Shown here: positions 34,522-45,905 of the stretch, in pieces
How the letters are laid out: each line of letters opens with the position of its first letter
Numbering within the stretch: position 1 is the first letter of the stretch
DNA from: Capitulum mitella
Lineage: Eukaryota; Arthropoda; Thecostraca; Pollicipedomorpha; Pollicipedidae
DNA: 64,000 nucleotides
Assembly (NCBI GenBank): GCA_030062745.1
Contig: CP099842.1
Span: 11,229,838-11,293,837, forward strand
Direction: 5' to 3'
Translations under genes and position numbers: made by a program
Notes under the pieces: generated by a model
What the model was told of the DNA's origin: nothing
The model's input: only the letters and a program-made list of their open reading frames with translations
Database searches by the model: none

Positions 34522-34523
34522 TA

Positions 34524-37500
34524 CTAGAAACAATGGCGTGGACGTGACCACTTTTTAACAGCAAAACTATTCATATCTGAAAACCATCAAGATGACATTA
34601 TAAATCAGTACGAAGTCGTATGCCGTACAGCACATTTATCACTTTGCGTTGCTTATCATGCAGTTTTCCGAGACATTCGTTTTACCGAGGTCTGCGGTTC
34701 AAGCCCATATACCCCGCTGGCCAGCTTGAGACAGATCAAATCATTTTTTAGGCGGAGATTGGTTGGTTGATTATTGGGTTATTTATCGGAGCCCTCGACT
34801 GCCAGGGGCATTTCGAGTGGCACGCTGGTTGTCACGGGGGACGGCGAAATGCCGCTATCACCCAGCAACCAACGTGGGCCTCTAATAACAATGACCAACA
34901 AGCAAATAATAACGTGGGCTTTTCAGCCACAAGCCGAGCATGGCAACCACTATACCAGGACACCTTCTTTTTTCGGCAGAGAGGCAAATGGTGAAATGAA
35001 TAGCGCGATTTTTCAAAATATCATTAAATGTCCCAAATGCTGCCTATCACTGCCTGCTGCAGTGATAGGCAACATTTGGAGCATTTATGACATTTTGAAA
35101 AATCACGCATGAGATGCATTTTTGGTAACAAGTAGTGAAAATTCACTGCTGGCTGCGGAAATAAAAGAATATTGGCGCAAGCTTGGTCATTTTTGGTTTA
35201 CCCCAGTCTCCTCGGCCCAGTTTGCATGCCCCCTCCCCGCAAAACAGCTGCGAAGTTTGATCAACTCACCACAAAAGCACACAGATGACGTTTTCGTAGA
35301 ACTTTAAAGGACTCCACATACAATATAATTGGTTTTCGTCATCCAGACTCATCACCTTTAAGCAACGTAAGCTTGGCGGACTACTCACAAAGAATCTGCA
35401 AAATTCTCGAAGCTGCCAACGCGAGTCATTAGTCATCGCATTACTGGACCCAGGAAATATGCATCCGGCATCATTCCCATGCCTCTAAAGAGAAGTGCAT
35501 TCTGAAACACTCGTTTGCATTGCGCATTTGGATACGACCGGGCCAACAAACACACACCTGTGATATGTTCTCCGTCTTGTACAGGGACTAGCCGGTGACA
35601 GGTGATCCAAATGGCAACATCAGCTGTCGGGAAACATTAACTTGATCAAAGTTTTGCCGTTCTGCTCGGTGACAAACATTTGGCATACTCAAGGAAAATC
35701 ACATCGAATGTCTGACTGACCTATATAAACCCTGATTCCAGACTTTGTTAAAGCGACTCGGAAAGGGTACAATTTTCACCGTTTTTGTGCACAGTTATAC
35801 TTTTAACGAACTTCTGATGTGAGTCGGCTATAACGTCATGACCACCAAAAATCGTTCTTTCAACTACGTCCCATTCAGGATTCGTTTCAGCCCTTTAAAC
35901 GTCCGAAAAACGAAACACTGAAAAGCTGAAATTTCAGCTACTCCATTGGTATGAAGAATGCATTTTCTTACATAAATGGGAAGGTTTGTAATGAATAGAT
36001 TTCAGGGAAACATTTTACAGACCGACGCATAATTGGACCGGACGTGAGCCAGGACACTTGGCGCAACTGGCTCTGCCCTTAGCCCGGCACCGCCTGAGAG
36101 AGAGTCAAACTGGGTACACCCTCGGTTTTCCGTAAATAACTTCCGACCCATTAAAGTCAATCCAACCAAATTCTCGGCACCTATCCATCAACCAATTTTA
36201 CATATTTTGGCATCAAAATCATTCCCATGCTAGGTCAGGTCTTGGAGATATGATGTCATAATATACATAGTATTAATACATACATGCACCCTTGCATGCA
36301 TGTATGTGACTCTTGGGGCGGTGGTGCGAAGAAGCTTCATTTTTTTATAATATTCAGGAATACAATACATGAATCATTTGTATTTGCGCAGGACACGGTC
36401 TCCAAAAGCATACACATCCGTGACGCGTCAGCATTGCCGGCGACCTTTCCCATCGTTCAAGTCAGACAAACAAATCTGTATGCGCCTCCTAGCAAGGTTC
36501 ACCAAATGCCACGTACTGTCGTCAGGTCACGTCATTGGTAGATGTCAAAACGAAATGGAATACATTGCCTGTGGAAGATCGTTCATTAGCGCCAGAAAAC
36601 AATTCTTTTTCTTAGTCAGAAAAAGGAAAATGCCGACCAGTCCCGACTTGGCTTGACTTTGACCCGATAAAGAGCAGACAGCGCACATATAATTATCACG
36701 AGATATCATTTCACTTCTGTATTTGACGCAGTTAAGAATCACGGCGCGAAATTATTGCTCTTTGGAAGGAAGAGTAATAATATATTCTGTATTACATATA
36801 ATTATATATAATAAGAGCTGCTGGAGAAATCATAGCCAAGTTTTAGCTACAAAACACACGAAATACGTTTTGGTTTCTTAAACATGCTGTAATACAGACG
36901 GCCAATGGCTGTCCTACCCCTGCCTTCATGAAATGTACATGAATCAGTCCTTGAAGAGTCTGGATTCATAGATATGAGGTAACTGAAATAGTCCTTTTGG
37001 TTAACACCCCTCACCTGAATGCACGCTGAATGGGTAAATGGGAACTAAGTTTCGAAACCGTTGCATCCGGCTGCGGGCTGCCACTTCTTTTGCATGAAAT
37101 TCTAAGCTGTTCGTAAGTTTTTTTGTCGATCTTGATTTGCATGAAAGCGGATAAAATGTTTACGGGGTTAAAACGACAATACATGATTTTTGTCTGGCTG
37201 GCGTGGATGTTTTCTGCCCACTGCAACCGTATCAATTTGCGGTTTAATGGTTTGCTGATAAGTTTGGAATAGCACCGGCCAGGGATGGTGCATGATGGTG
37301 ATGCAAAATGATGCAGCTAATCAATGCTGAGATTAGCTCGGCACCGCCTGGCTTGTTTTCGTACCCGAGATCGCCTGGGGGTTGCCTAAGGGGCAAGCTC
37401 GTGTTATATCAGGATCTAACCGTTGGATTTCAAGTGGTTTACCACATTTACCACAGTTAACCCCGTAAATGGTTTACCACGAAACGACAGCCCCAAGTCT

Positions 37501-38189
37501 TGCGATTCAGGAAATATTCTGTTAGCCCTGGTCACGTGGTTGATGATGTCACAGGTCTCGTCAAACGCATAACACGACGTCGGAAAACTGATATCGGTTC
37601 GTACATGACATCATCGGCAATACTGGTCTAACAGTCTTCGGTTCCATGTCAAACGAAATGTCACAATCTTCTGCTGAAGGATGTTTTCGTGTAAAAAAAT
37701 GTCGGGCCAAGGCCAACCTGGGTCCGGTGAAATATTAGCCTTGCTTTACCTGCCAAAGATCAGTGCTTACTCGCAGCTGTTGTGATCAGCGCCACAAAAA
37801 GGGCTTTAGTGAAACCTTCTGATGACCAGTTCTACAGCACCTGTTTTCCATCCAGCCTAGATCAAAGTGGGGTCAGATAAGGTTATATTACTCTTCCTAC
37901 CATAGAGCAGTAATTATTGGCTGGGATTTTTAACTTCGTCACGTACAGAACTGGAATGACATATCGTGATAATTAAATCTGCTCTGTCTGCCCTTTATCG
38001 GGACAAGGTCAAGCCAGATCACGACACATAGCCATTCTCCTTTTTGTGGCTAGGAACAATAATTGTTCTCTGCTGCTACTGAACGATCTTCCACAGACAA
38101 TCTTTTATTTCATTTCGTTTTGACATTTGCCTATGACGTAGTTCGACACGACCTCACGTTGCAATTGGTGAATCTAAGCACTTCTTTTT
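34524..38189. other. Unassigned intergenic sequence
   Basis: No gene supported across about 3.6 kb of AT-rich sequence. It holds a long imperfect hairpin at 35003-35108 (listed separately) and a short perfect hairpin near 36276-36306 (CATACATGCA/TGCATGTATG). Open frames at 34767-35112 and 36284-36656 have no recognisable features. Confidence 0.4.
35003..35108. repeat. Long imperfect hairpin (~50-bp arms)
   Basis: The arms GCGCGATTTTTCAAAAT...TGCCTATCACTGC and GCAGTGATAGGCA...ATTTTGAAAAATCACGC pair over about 50 bases with a few bulges around a 5-base loop (35054-35058). Size and bulged stem resemble either a tiny foldback MITE or a microRNA-precursor-like hairpin. No target-site duplication was evident. 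Confidence 0.85.
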
Positions 38190-38353
<164 letters not shown>

Positions 38354-39041
38354 CTCAGAGATTACTAAAATGCACATATAGATTTGCTTGTCCAGCTTGA
38401 ACGACGGGGAAGGTTAATGGCAACCACTTCTATCAGCCGCAACCGAAATCATTTTCAAGTATCGTTATGCGACCTAGTATGACCTCTTATGTTGACATGG
38501 CACGGTTGTATTTCCTTTTAGAGACCATTATATTTGCAAATATTATCAAAAAACGAAGCCTGTTTGCGCCACCGCTCGAAGAGGCGAAAACATGCGTGCA
38601 GGGGTTCACTTATGGCGTCATATCCCCATTACCTGACCTAGCATGGAAATGGTTTTGATGCCAGAATATGTAAAATTAAGTGATGGACAGAAGTTTTCCA
38701 GATGGAGAAAAGTTTCAAAAGTTATTCACTAAAAACATGGAATGTGCCCTATTTGACCCCTCCCAGGCAGTGCTGGGTTAAGTCAAACTGATGTCATATT
38801 TATAAGAAGAACTTAAATGACGGCTCTTCTCTTCAAATTTGAGATCCGAACCCTATCGTATGTCATATTTCATAAATCTGGTGCGACACGGATGAAGTAA
38901 AATGGCTGATGGACGACGGAGTTAAGCTTTTAGAGTGATCTAAAAAGTTGCCGAGTCCAACTCTGGACGGGCGTCTAATTTAAGAAGCCAAAATGCGTCA
39001 GGAACATGAATGTTGGAGATATGTGTTTTCCCAGGGATGAG
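38354..39041. other. Unassigned sequence
   Basis: No gene. Near 38745-38781, ATTTGACCCCTCCCAGGCAG followed by TGCTGGGTTAA looks on the minus strand like a TTAA-type element left end (TTAACCCAGCACTGCCTGGG, then AGGGGTCAAAT). A matching opposite end was not found, so this could be a solo or decayed terminus. Confidence 0.3.
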
Positions 39042-40249
39042 ACCCGCGCTCTACTGCGGGTCGTTGCCATGCACGCCCAACTGAGGGGCTTGACTGTTCC
39101 CCTGTAACTCACGAGCGGCTGGTCGTACGATAAAAATAAGCACGCTGTTGGAAAGCTTGTGACGAGTAGAGCTCTCATTTGCGGTTTTGGACAACATATC
39201 AGCCATTTACGCTCCATGTGTGTTTTCTCATAGCTGTCTGTACGAGACCGAGAAACGGCCTGGATCTCAAGGGCTGTGGTTAATCAAGTCTAGATAAAGA
39301 GACCGGTGGACAGGTAAAAGACCTCAAATGCCCACACACGTCTAATTTCTGTGATTTGTTTAATATATACGCCGAAAGATGAGTTAAAGACACGGCGATC
39401 TTCGTAATGCTGCACGGCAGGCGCCGCAGAGGAACGTGGTATAAAGTTAAAGAGAACTAATTTTAGCGTTGTTTGTTTTCGCGAAATATGTCTTTCCAAG
39501 TGTTGGTCCTTGATCCTAGTTGCTCTTGTGATGGTTTCTCATGCTTAAATGTTGAAAAATTCAGTAGTCATCAATTTACACAATTGGTGGAGCTTCATTC
39601 GCGAGAGCCTGTTTGCTTCCAAAACATGCAATTTTTTGAAATTTTTTGAACTTCTTGGTATTATTCGCAACCATGCGAGCCAGTTCTGCCATTTTCTACC
39701 CAATCTGAGTCACTCATCACCAGTTTTGATGACAGTGCATTTTAACTCAAAACAATTATTCATGACCTGGCCTCGGGTCAGTGGTCGGAGGTCATTGAAA
39801 CTTTGTCCATTGACGCTGAATGGGCATCTGGACCTCCCGACACTCATACTGTTGTAAAAAACCGTGAATTTTCTAAAAAAAGACGAAATGCGTAGAAAAC
39901 GGGCCTGACCAGATCAATGACCCGGACATTCCCAAGAAATCCGACGTAGCAGATTTCTTACATTTATCAAAATCTCTAACCCTTGAACGTTTTATTGTGA
40001 TATCATGCTTTGCGAAGAAGCTACAGGGCGCTAAGCTTTTCTGGACATAGGTCCATAGGTTCATTTGACCTGACCTAGTTCAGACATCTTACTTGACTTG
40101 AGGTAAAAAATTTGGTGTAATGTGTAAAAATGATAAAAAAGGCACACAAAGTTTCATGGCGCTGCGTTCGTTTGTTCCCCCGCAATCTTGGAAAAATCCC
40201 AGGGGGTGGTCAACCACCACCCCCCCCCCCCCCAGTCGGGGCGGGATAA
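39042..40249 (+). mobile_element. TTAA-type element, family A, copy A3 (diverged)
   Basis: It aligns with 40830-42055 over its length, sharing words such as ACTCACGAGCGGCTGGTCG, GATAAAAATAAGCACGCTGT and TATATACGCCGAAA. The left end is decayed (GAGACCCGCGCTCTACTGCG where TTAACCCGCGCACGACCGTC is expected). The right end carries the hairpin GGGGGTGGTCAACCACCACC at 40202-40221, followed by a long C-run, AGTCGGGGCGGGATAAA. The hairpin stem differs from the other copies but is perfectly paired. No protein. Confidence 0.65.
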
Positions 40250-40829
40250 AGACACGGGCGCTATCTGCATTACAAAGGAATGAATTACTGGTCAAAGTTA
40301 GCCACATCACAATGGTCTTTTTAAATGTTCCTGTGAGCTAACTAACACCAGACAAGTGACAGTCGCACCACAATCGAAGTGCATAGAAAAAATTAGATTC
40401 GACCTCGACCGCCCAGCTTGTTTTACGTTTCACAATTGTAGTTGACTGAGCCAGCCATTATCTTCTAGAGGTCGGTGTGACACCCTCCTGACGCTTTCTC
40501 ATATACGTAATTGTCACAGATAGTCACGGGTAACCAATATGAGGTCAATCAAGGTTCACCAGACTTACTTGCTCTATCCGATTTCTTCTGAGAATGTGAT
40601 ATCAACGAAATTACATATCCAAAAGTGCAGGTAATTTGTGGCAGTAATGGAAGGCTTTCTTTGCTCTCCTTGCATGCGTCCGACTTTACTTGATCTGGCC
40701 TTGTTACATAAGCACGTGCATTGGTGCGTTAACGTATCGTACCGATAACGGACTGACCCTGCACCTGTTCAAATTTAAGAGTACTTCTTTCTGAATATAG
40801 AGGACCTTTCTACAAAACTGTCACTTATA
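40250..40829. other. Spacer between two family A elements
   Basis: 580 bases with no gene. A few GGTCA-type words occur (GAGGTCAATCAAGGTTCACC near 40541) but no element ends. Confidence 0.4.
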
Positions 40830-42055
40830 TTAACCCGCGCACGACCGTCGGTCGGTTACGATCATGCCCGACTGGGGGGGGGGGGACAGTTGACCGTCCC
40901 CTCCAACTCACGAACAGTTGGTCGCACGATAAAAATAAGCACACAGTTGGAAAGCATGTGACGAGTAGAGCTCGAAAATGGTCTTATGTTTTAGTTTTAG
41001 ATAATATGTAAGCAATTTACGTCTTATATACGTTTTCTCATAGCCGACTGCATGAGACCGAGAAATGGCCTGAATGTCAGAGGCTGTGCCTGCAACGCAT
41101 AGGTAAAGGCACCGGCGCACGAGCAAAGGTCCGCAAATGCCGATACAGATCTCATTTCTTTTCTCGGATTTGTTCAATATATACGCCGAAACGTTGAGCT
41201 GAAGACACACCAATTTTCGCGCCGGCTGTCGGCGTGCGCCGCAGCCGTAAGCAGTACGAAATTGACGGAAACTAATTATAGCGTTCCTTTATTTTTGCAA
41301 AAAAAAACTATCCATGTTAATTTTATTAATCCTAGTGGTTTTGTGGTGGTTTTTCATGCCTAAATTTTGGAAAAATAAATACCAATCCACACCATTGGCG
41401 GGGCTTTATTCGCGACAGCCTGTTTATTTCCAAAATATGCAACTTTTTAAAACTTTTTGAGGTGCCTGGTATTACTTCTGTGCAAGCCAGTTCTGCCATT
41501 TTCTGCTCATTCTGAATACTTCATCGCTGATTTTGACGGTGGTACATTTTGGCTCACAACATTTATTCGTGACCTGACCTCATGTCAATGGCTGGAAGTC
41601 ATTGATACTTTGCCCAATGACGGTTACTAGATGTCTGCTTCACTCCACACTAAAAATGTCATGAAATATTCCGTCAATTTCCGAAAAATCGACGACATGT
41701 CTTAAAAATGGGCTTGACCTTAGGTCAATGACCCGGAAAATTTCCAAAAAATCTGAGATAGCAGATTTGTTGCACCTATCAAGATCACTAATCGCTGGAA
41801 GTATTATTGCGATATCCTTTTTTCCGAAAACGTTTCAGGGCGCTAAACTTTTTTAGGCATAGATCTGTTTGACCTGACCTAGGTCAGGCACCTGACCTGA
41901 CGTGAGGTCAAAACTTTGACACAAGGTGTAAAAAATGGTCAAGCAAAAGGTACACGAAGTTTCGTGACTCTGTGTTTGTTCGTTCTCTCGCAATCCCAGA
42001 AACACCTCACGGGGGGCGGTCAACTGCCCCACCCCCGGTCGGGGACGGATGAAAT
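40830..42055 (+). mobile_element. TTAA-type element, family A, copy A1
   Basis: The left end is TTAACCCGCGCACGACCGTC (TTAA 40830-40833), then ATGCCCGACT and a G-run with the hairpin GGGGACAGTTGACCGTCCCC (about 40882-40901). The right end has GGGGGGCGGTCAACTGCCCC (42011-42030) and CCCCCGGTCGGGGACGGATGA. Copies A1 and A2 are roughly 85-90 percent alike by eye. The interior at 41868-41912 is dense in TGACCT/AGGTCA hexamers, including TGACCTAGGTCA. The minus-strand open frames inside (for example 41213-40908) recur in the other copies with different stops, so they are not genes. Confidence 0.75.
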
Positions 42056-42257
42056 TAACAGAGAGCTTGTTAAAGAAGATAAAAATTAAAAATTCAGGCA
42101 CCTACGACCCATGCCCACAATGCAAATTGTTCTGCATGAATGAAGGGACCCTTATGGACAGCACTTTTGGGGCATTTTGAATAGATGGCTGAATTCAAAA
42201 CACCTTAGTAATCTGGCAGGTAAGATTAATGGGGAAGAAATATTTTTAGGATTTTAA

Positions 42258-42757
42258 NNNNNNNNNNNNNNNNNNNNNNNNNNNNNNNNNNNNNNNNNNN
42301 NNNNNNNNNNNNNNNNNNNNNNNNNNNNNNNNNNNNNNNNNNNNNNNNNNNNNNNNNNNNNNNNNNNNNNNNNNNNNNNNNNNNNNNNNNNNNNNNNNNN
42401 NNNNNNNNNNNNNNNNNNNNNNNNNNNNNNNNNNNNNNNNNNNNNNNNNNNNNNNNNNNNNNNNNNNNNNNNNNNNNNNNNNNNNNNNNNNNNNNNNNNN
42501 NNNNNNNNNNNNNNNNNNNNNNNNNNNNNNNNNNNNNNNNNNNNNNNNNNNNNNNNNNNNNNNNNNNNNNNNNNNNNNNNNNNNNNNNNNNNNNNNNNNN
42601 NNNNNNNNNNNNNNNNNNNNNNNNNNNNNNNNNNNNNNNNNNNNNNNNNNNNNNNNNNNNNNNNNNNNNNNNNNNNNNNNNNNNNNNNNNNNNNNNNNNN
42701 NNNNNNNNNNNNNNNNNNNNNNNNNNNNNNNNNNNNNNNNNNNNNNNNNNNNNNNNN
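42258..42757. other. Assembly gap (500 N)
   Basis: Exactly 500 unknown bases, a conventional scaffold-gap size, so the true distance is unknown. Open frames spanning it are meaningless. The gap cuts the family B element that continues to 43027. Confidence 0.99.
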
Positions 42758-43027
42758 AAGACCCATCCATAATCTTTCGATTCATGCCAACTTCATCAAA
42801 ATCGGTCCATAAACAACGGAGTTATGAGACGTCCAAAAGTACCCTCCATTTTGATATTTTTGCCCCCCTGTATCCACCCCTTTCAAAATTTTGAAGAGTT
42901 CTTTTTTAAAAGTGTAGTTTACGTCATGGCAAATGGATTGCCGTTTCTTGCGATGGAATCGGATGTATAGTTCCCGAGCTCTCAGGGGGGGAGGGGCATG
43001 CCATGTAGCCCTCCGGAAATACGGTTA
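42758..43027 (-). mobile_element. TTAA-type element, family B, left end (inverse orientation), cut by gap
   Basis: On the minus strand it starts TTAACCGTATTTCCGGAGGG (TTAA 43024-43027) and continues with CCCCCCTGAGAGCTCG and ACGGCAATCCATTTGCCATG. ACCGATTTTGATGAAGTTGG follows, matching 54185-54480 in order. Its right end is lost in the assembly gap. Confidence 0.7.
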
Positions 43028-43886
43028 AAAAGCCTTCGAATGGCGAGCGGAAAAAAAAAACAATGCAAACTTCAGAATTATCCTTCTTCCCAGATGAGAA
43101 TAGGTTTGAAATATGTAATTTAAACAAACGGAACTTTCCACGAAGAATTTCCTACCAATCCCATCTACTACGTAAGTTTATTATGGGATACCGCCAACTG
43201 GGTGGTGTTGCTATTCGTGATTTTAAATGCTACAAAACGGCAATTAAAATTGTTTCCGGTGGCTGACTTTGTGTTGTTACTTGTCAGCAATTTGCACAGT
43301 AGAGCTGACGATTCTAATTCGGATGATTCGAATACTCGGCTGAATATAGGGAATGTTTGGCAAATGTTCGTGCTTTGATTTCAAGATTCGAATACTTTGC
43401 GAATCTTTGGTTTATCACTTTTCATTCAAATACTCTTTTGCAGAAGAATCTGAAGAAACATATCAGCCGTATTATGCAAACCAAGCGGAATCCCCATCCG
43501 GGTATTGCCCACCGTTTTTTTTTTTTTGTTACTTTTATACATCATTATGGATGAAAGTTATACTGAGAGTGATGGTACTAAGACATGTCCCTCTCACTCC
43601 CCATTATAACACAGATCTCCCCGTCATATTTCGTGGGAGGTAAGAAGACTTGAGAATAATCAGACATTTCTTCCGTGTCTGACAACCACGGCCATCTGCC
43701 CGGTCGGTATCTGTCGGTAATTGAGGCTGGACACTATAACGTAAGGTACATATGAATGTGCATGCATTGCCTCTTTTCTTGTAGTCTATTGAGACGAATA
43801 CAGGGATCAGCCGGTCTCTCACATGAATTGGCACTGTGAGTGCGACAAGCTTTTGCACATATGTTTATTTCCCATTACCACCGGCA

Positions 43887-45030
43887 TACAGGGTGTTTCA
43901 AAAGTCCTTCCTAATTTTACCACCATTAGTAAATCACTTCATATTCATGCGACATTTTTCATCAGCAAACCTGTACTCCCCCTTTAATTCCGGACACCTG
44001 GCAATCCTATTAGGCTTGCCATCCCTACAGAGCGTGAAGGGCGAGATGTTCGCCCAGTCCCTCTGCAGCGCTGTTTCCAGCTCCGCGACGCTCTCGCAGG
44101 GGTCCATCTCGCTGAGGCGCGTCCTCAGGATGCCCCACAGATTTCCGACGGGGCTCAGGTCGGGTGGTTCCCGGCCATGTTTTCTTACCCCAGAACCCCG
44201 GTAGGCGCGCTCGGCACCACCCCTGGGCTCCCTGCGTCGTGAGAGCGGGCGCGCCGTGCTGCATGAAGACGGTGGCCACATGTCGCGCGCCATCTCCGGA
44301 TTTTTGAGGTCCGTGCTCACCATCCTGTTCATGACTTCAGTGAGAGACCTTTCCAGAAGCTCACTGAAATAGTAGTCTGTGCTGATCGTCTGGCTTTGCG
44401 GTACCACGTGCAGTCAATGAGGCCCACAGCATCATTGCAACCCAGACCATTACCGTCTGGAACCCCCTCTCAAGGCGGAAAGATGGCGACTCCGCCCTGT
44501 CTTTTGCCCATACGCGGTCGCTTTGGAGTTTGAGGCTTATGTGAGCTCGAAAACAGCTTTGTCGCTCCAAAAGAACTCATGCTTACTCCAATTCTCCAGT
44601 TTTTCTGCACAGCTCCACTTTTGCCTTCCCTTGTTTTTTGCTCAGTTTTGGTTGTATGGCCCTCTTGCATGAAGTGAGTCCCAGTGAGCGCTTCTTGTTT
44701 CGGTAACCAGTCTTGCTGGATACCTCGTAGCCCTTGCTTTCCAATGTGACAGATGATTTTCGCATGTTCTGGTCCCACCTTAGCGCAGCTTTAGACAGAC
44801 AGTTTTCACCAGCCGGCTGACCAGCGAAGACCGGCCTGAGCACTGCCTGTCACTGGGAGGTCCTCCCCGTGAAAATCTTCTCCACCACGTGTCCGCCGTA
44901 CGACGTGACGTGACCCGTGCCTTGGCGACGTCTTTTTGGCTGGCGCTAGCCTGGACCGTTCTCATGTCTTTCGCATGAACAGCTTCCCGGGAGAGAGCCT
45001 TTCCAGTAATACCCATGTTTGCTGCTTGGT
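43887..45030 (-). mobile_element. Dead Tc1/mariner-type transposon
   Basis: TA at 43887-43888 is followed by CAGGGTGTTTCAAAAGTCC, a typical Tc1/mariner terminus. Reading the minus strand from 45016 down, frame-broken pieces follow transposase order: an N-terminal HTH ending DTWWRRFSRGGPPSDRQCSG, a middle part with WVAMMLWASL, QHGAPA, then PPDLSPVGNLWGIL. The second catalytic position, normally in QDGAPxH, is QHGAPA, so the aspartate is lost. PPDLSPVGNLWG keeps the third. The matching terminus at the right was not found. At least four frameshifts make it inactive. Confidence 0.8.
43934..45016 (-). pseudogene. Tc1/mariner transposase pseudogene
   Basis: Pieces, from N to C: 45016-44780 (HTH, starting MGITGKALSREAVHAKDMRT), 44843-44583 (RWDQNMRKSSVTLESKGYEV, the spacer between HTH and catalytic domain), 44778-44470 (ends in the first catalytic region), 44570-44361 (VWAKDRAESPSFRLERGFQT, then VMVWVAMM), 44279-44025 (ATVFMQHGAPALTTQGAQGW) and 44407-43934 (EPPDLSPVGNLWGILRTRLS, then the C-terminal helix ELETALQRDW). 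An intact family member of about 340 residues would fit the ~1.08 kb span. Confidence 0.75.
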
Positions 45031-45647
45031 CATGTCTGAGCTCTGTTGCCCAATAAAACCTAATTAATCGTTTTTTTCGAATTCACAAGAGCTGCGCAAA
45101 AAGCAGAAAAATGCACTGGTTTTTGGTTTTTGGTTACTTTTTTCCTGAATGTAAAAAGTGATGAAGCTACATGACCGAATGTGCAGACGGACGGCGAGAA
45201 AGAACTTTAGAGACACCTTATAAAGCAGTCGGACATCGAAGCGAGAAACTGCAGCACAGGGAGCCCCTCACATGCCGTTCTGGACACTAGAATTCAAAAA
45301 TTCTCCATACGAAGATGTGGTTATTTTCAAACACGTGTGATTAATTGCTCTACTTGAACGGAAGCAAAAACGTTGACGTAGACCGTTCACAAAAATCACG
45401 TTTTGCTGTCGATGCTGGAAATACGAGTTTGGAAGCTGTTAGGAGTAATACCGAGGGCCAAGCGGAAGCCGGTCCTTGTTCTAATATTACATACAATGTG
45501 ATAGCGAGGAGCAAAAGATTCCCACCAATTTCAAGGCTGCGGTGGATGCATTCCCATATTTATCTCTTCTTGTAAAAATTGTCATTTCGAAGCGCCTTAT
45601 CGCACGCAACTGACCTTTTGTATCTTTGGTGACACAGAAGCGTAACT

Positions 45648-45765
45648 GCCAATCAGAGCGCCCTCTGCCGCTGACGTCATGCCATTCCCTGCCTCTGCAG
45701 TGCCCGTCCGCCGTCCGCTAGGTACTCGGCGCTGGCCGCAGCTTTAAATCTCTGTACCTTGTTGA
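45648..45765 (+). promoter_or_regulatory. Promoter-like patch: CCAAT box, CRE, TATA-like word
   Basis: GCCAATCAGAGCG is followed 12 bases later by a perfect CRE (TGACGTCA at about 45672-45679), a CpG-rich stretch and CTTTAAATCTCTG (about 45742-45754). Spacing and order resemble a compact polymerase II promoter reading rightward. It lies inside the hAT-like element, so it may be the remnant of the transposon's own promoter. No gene follows. Confidence 0.3.
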
Positions 45766-45905
45766 TGCAGTTATGAATCAGTCCGAAATTTACATATTAT
45801 TCCGATTGTAGCCTTTGGGAAGAAATGGCACAATGTTCAAAAGATTCGAATATACCCATCCGAATATTTAAATCACAAAACGTATCCAAATTCTCAGCTC
45901 CACTG

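Larger units (their letters stand above)
32449..34523 (+). mobile_element. Complete pogo/Tigger-type DNA transposon
   Basis: The element runs from TA (32449-32450) to TA (34522-34523), the TA duplication expected of Tc1/mariner/pogo elements. The 5' end reads CCGTAATCACCCAAGTATAA and the 3' end is its inverse with one transition (CACCCAGGTATAATGCT). Further copies of the AAGTATAATGCTCCC word lie inside: an inverted one at about 32510-32528 and two more at 34419-34440 and 34475-34496. It encodes one transposase (33012-34265). The body is 2071 bp. The good ends and long open frame suggest a fairly recent insertion. Confidence 0.88.
43297..45905. mobile_element. hAT-like element carrying a Tc1/mariner copy
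   Basis: The left end CAGTAGAGCTGACGATTC is matched at the right by the inverse of CAGCTCCACTG preceded by CCAAATTCT, i.e. CAGTGGAGCTGAGAATTTGG. Both ends continue into GATTCGAATA-type words, as in hAT elements whose ends read CAGxGCTGxxxGATTCGAAT. The flanking 8-mers (AATTTGCA and CACCTGGA) do not match, so no target duplication confirms the call. The interior holds a mariner remnant and a promoter-like patch but no hAT transposase. Confidence 0.4.

Noticed and set aside
34690-34730. Possible tRNA B-box (GGTTCAAGCC)
   Set aside because: No matching A-box or cloverleaf stems were found around it.
40908-41213. Conserved minus-strand frames in family A (also at 48321-48732 and 11007-11354)
   Set aside because: The frames recur because the elements are homologous, but stops fall at different places and no protein family is recognisable, so they are not evidence for a gene.
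42246-42785. Open frames across the run of N
   Set aside because: They consist almost entirely of unknown residues in an assembly gap.
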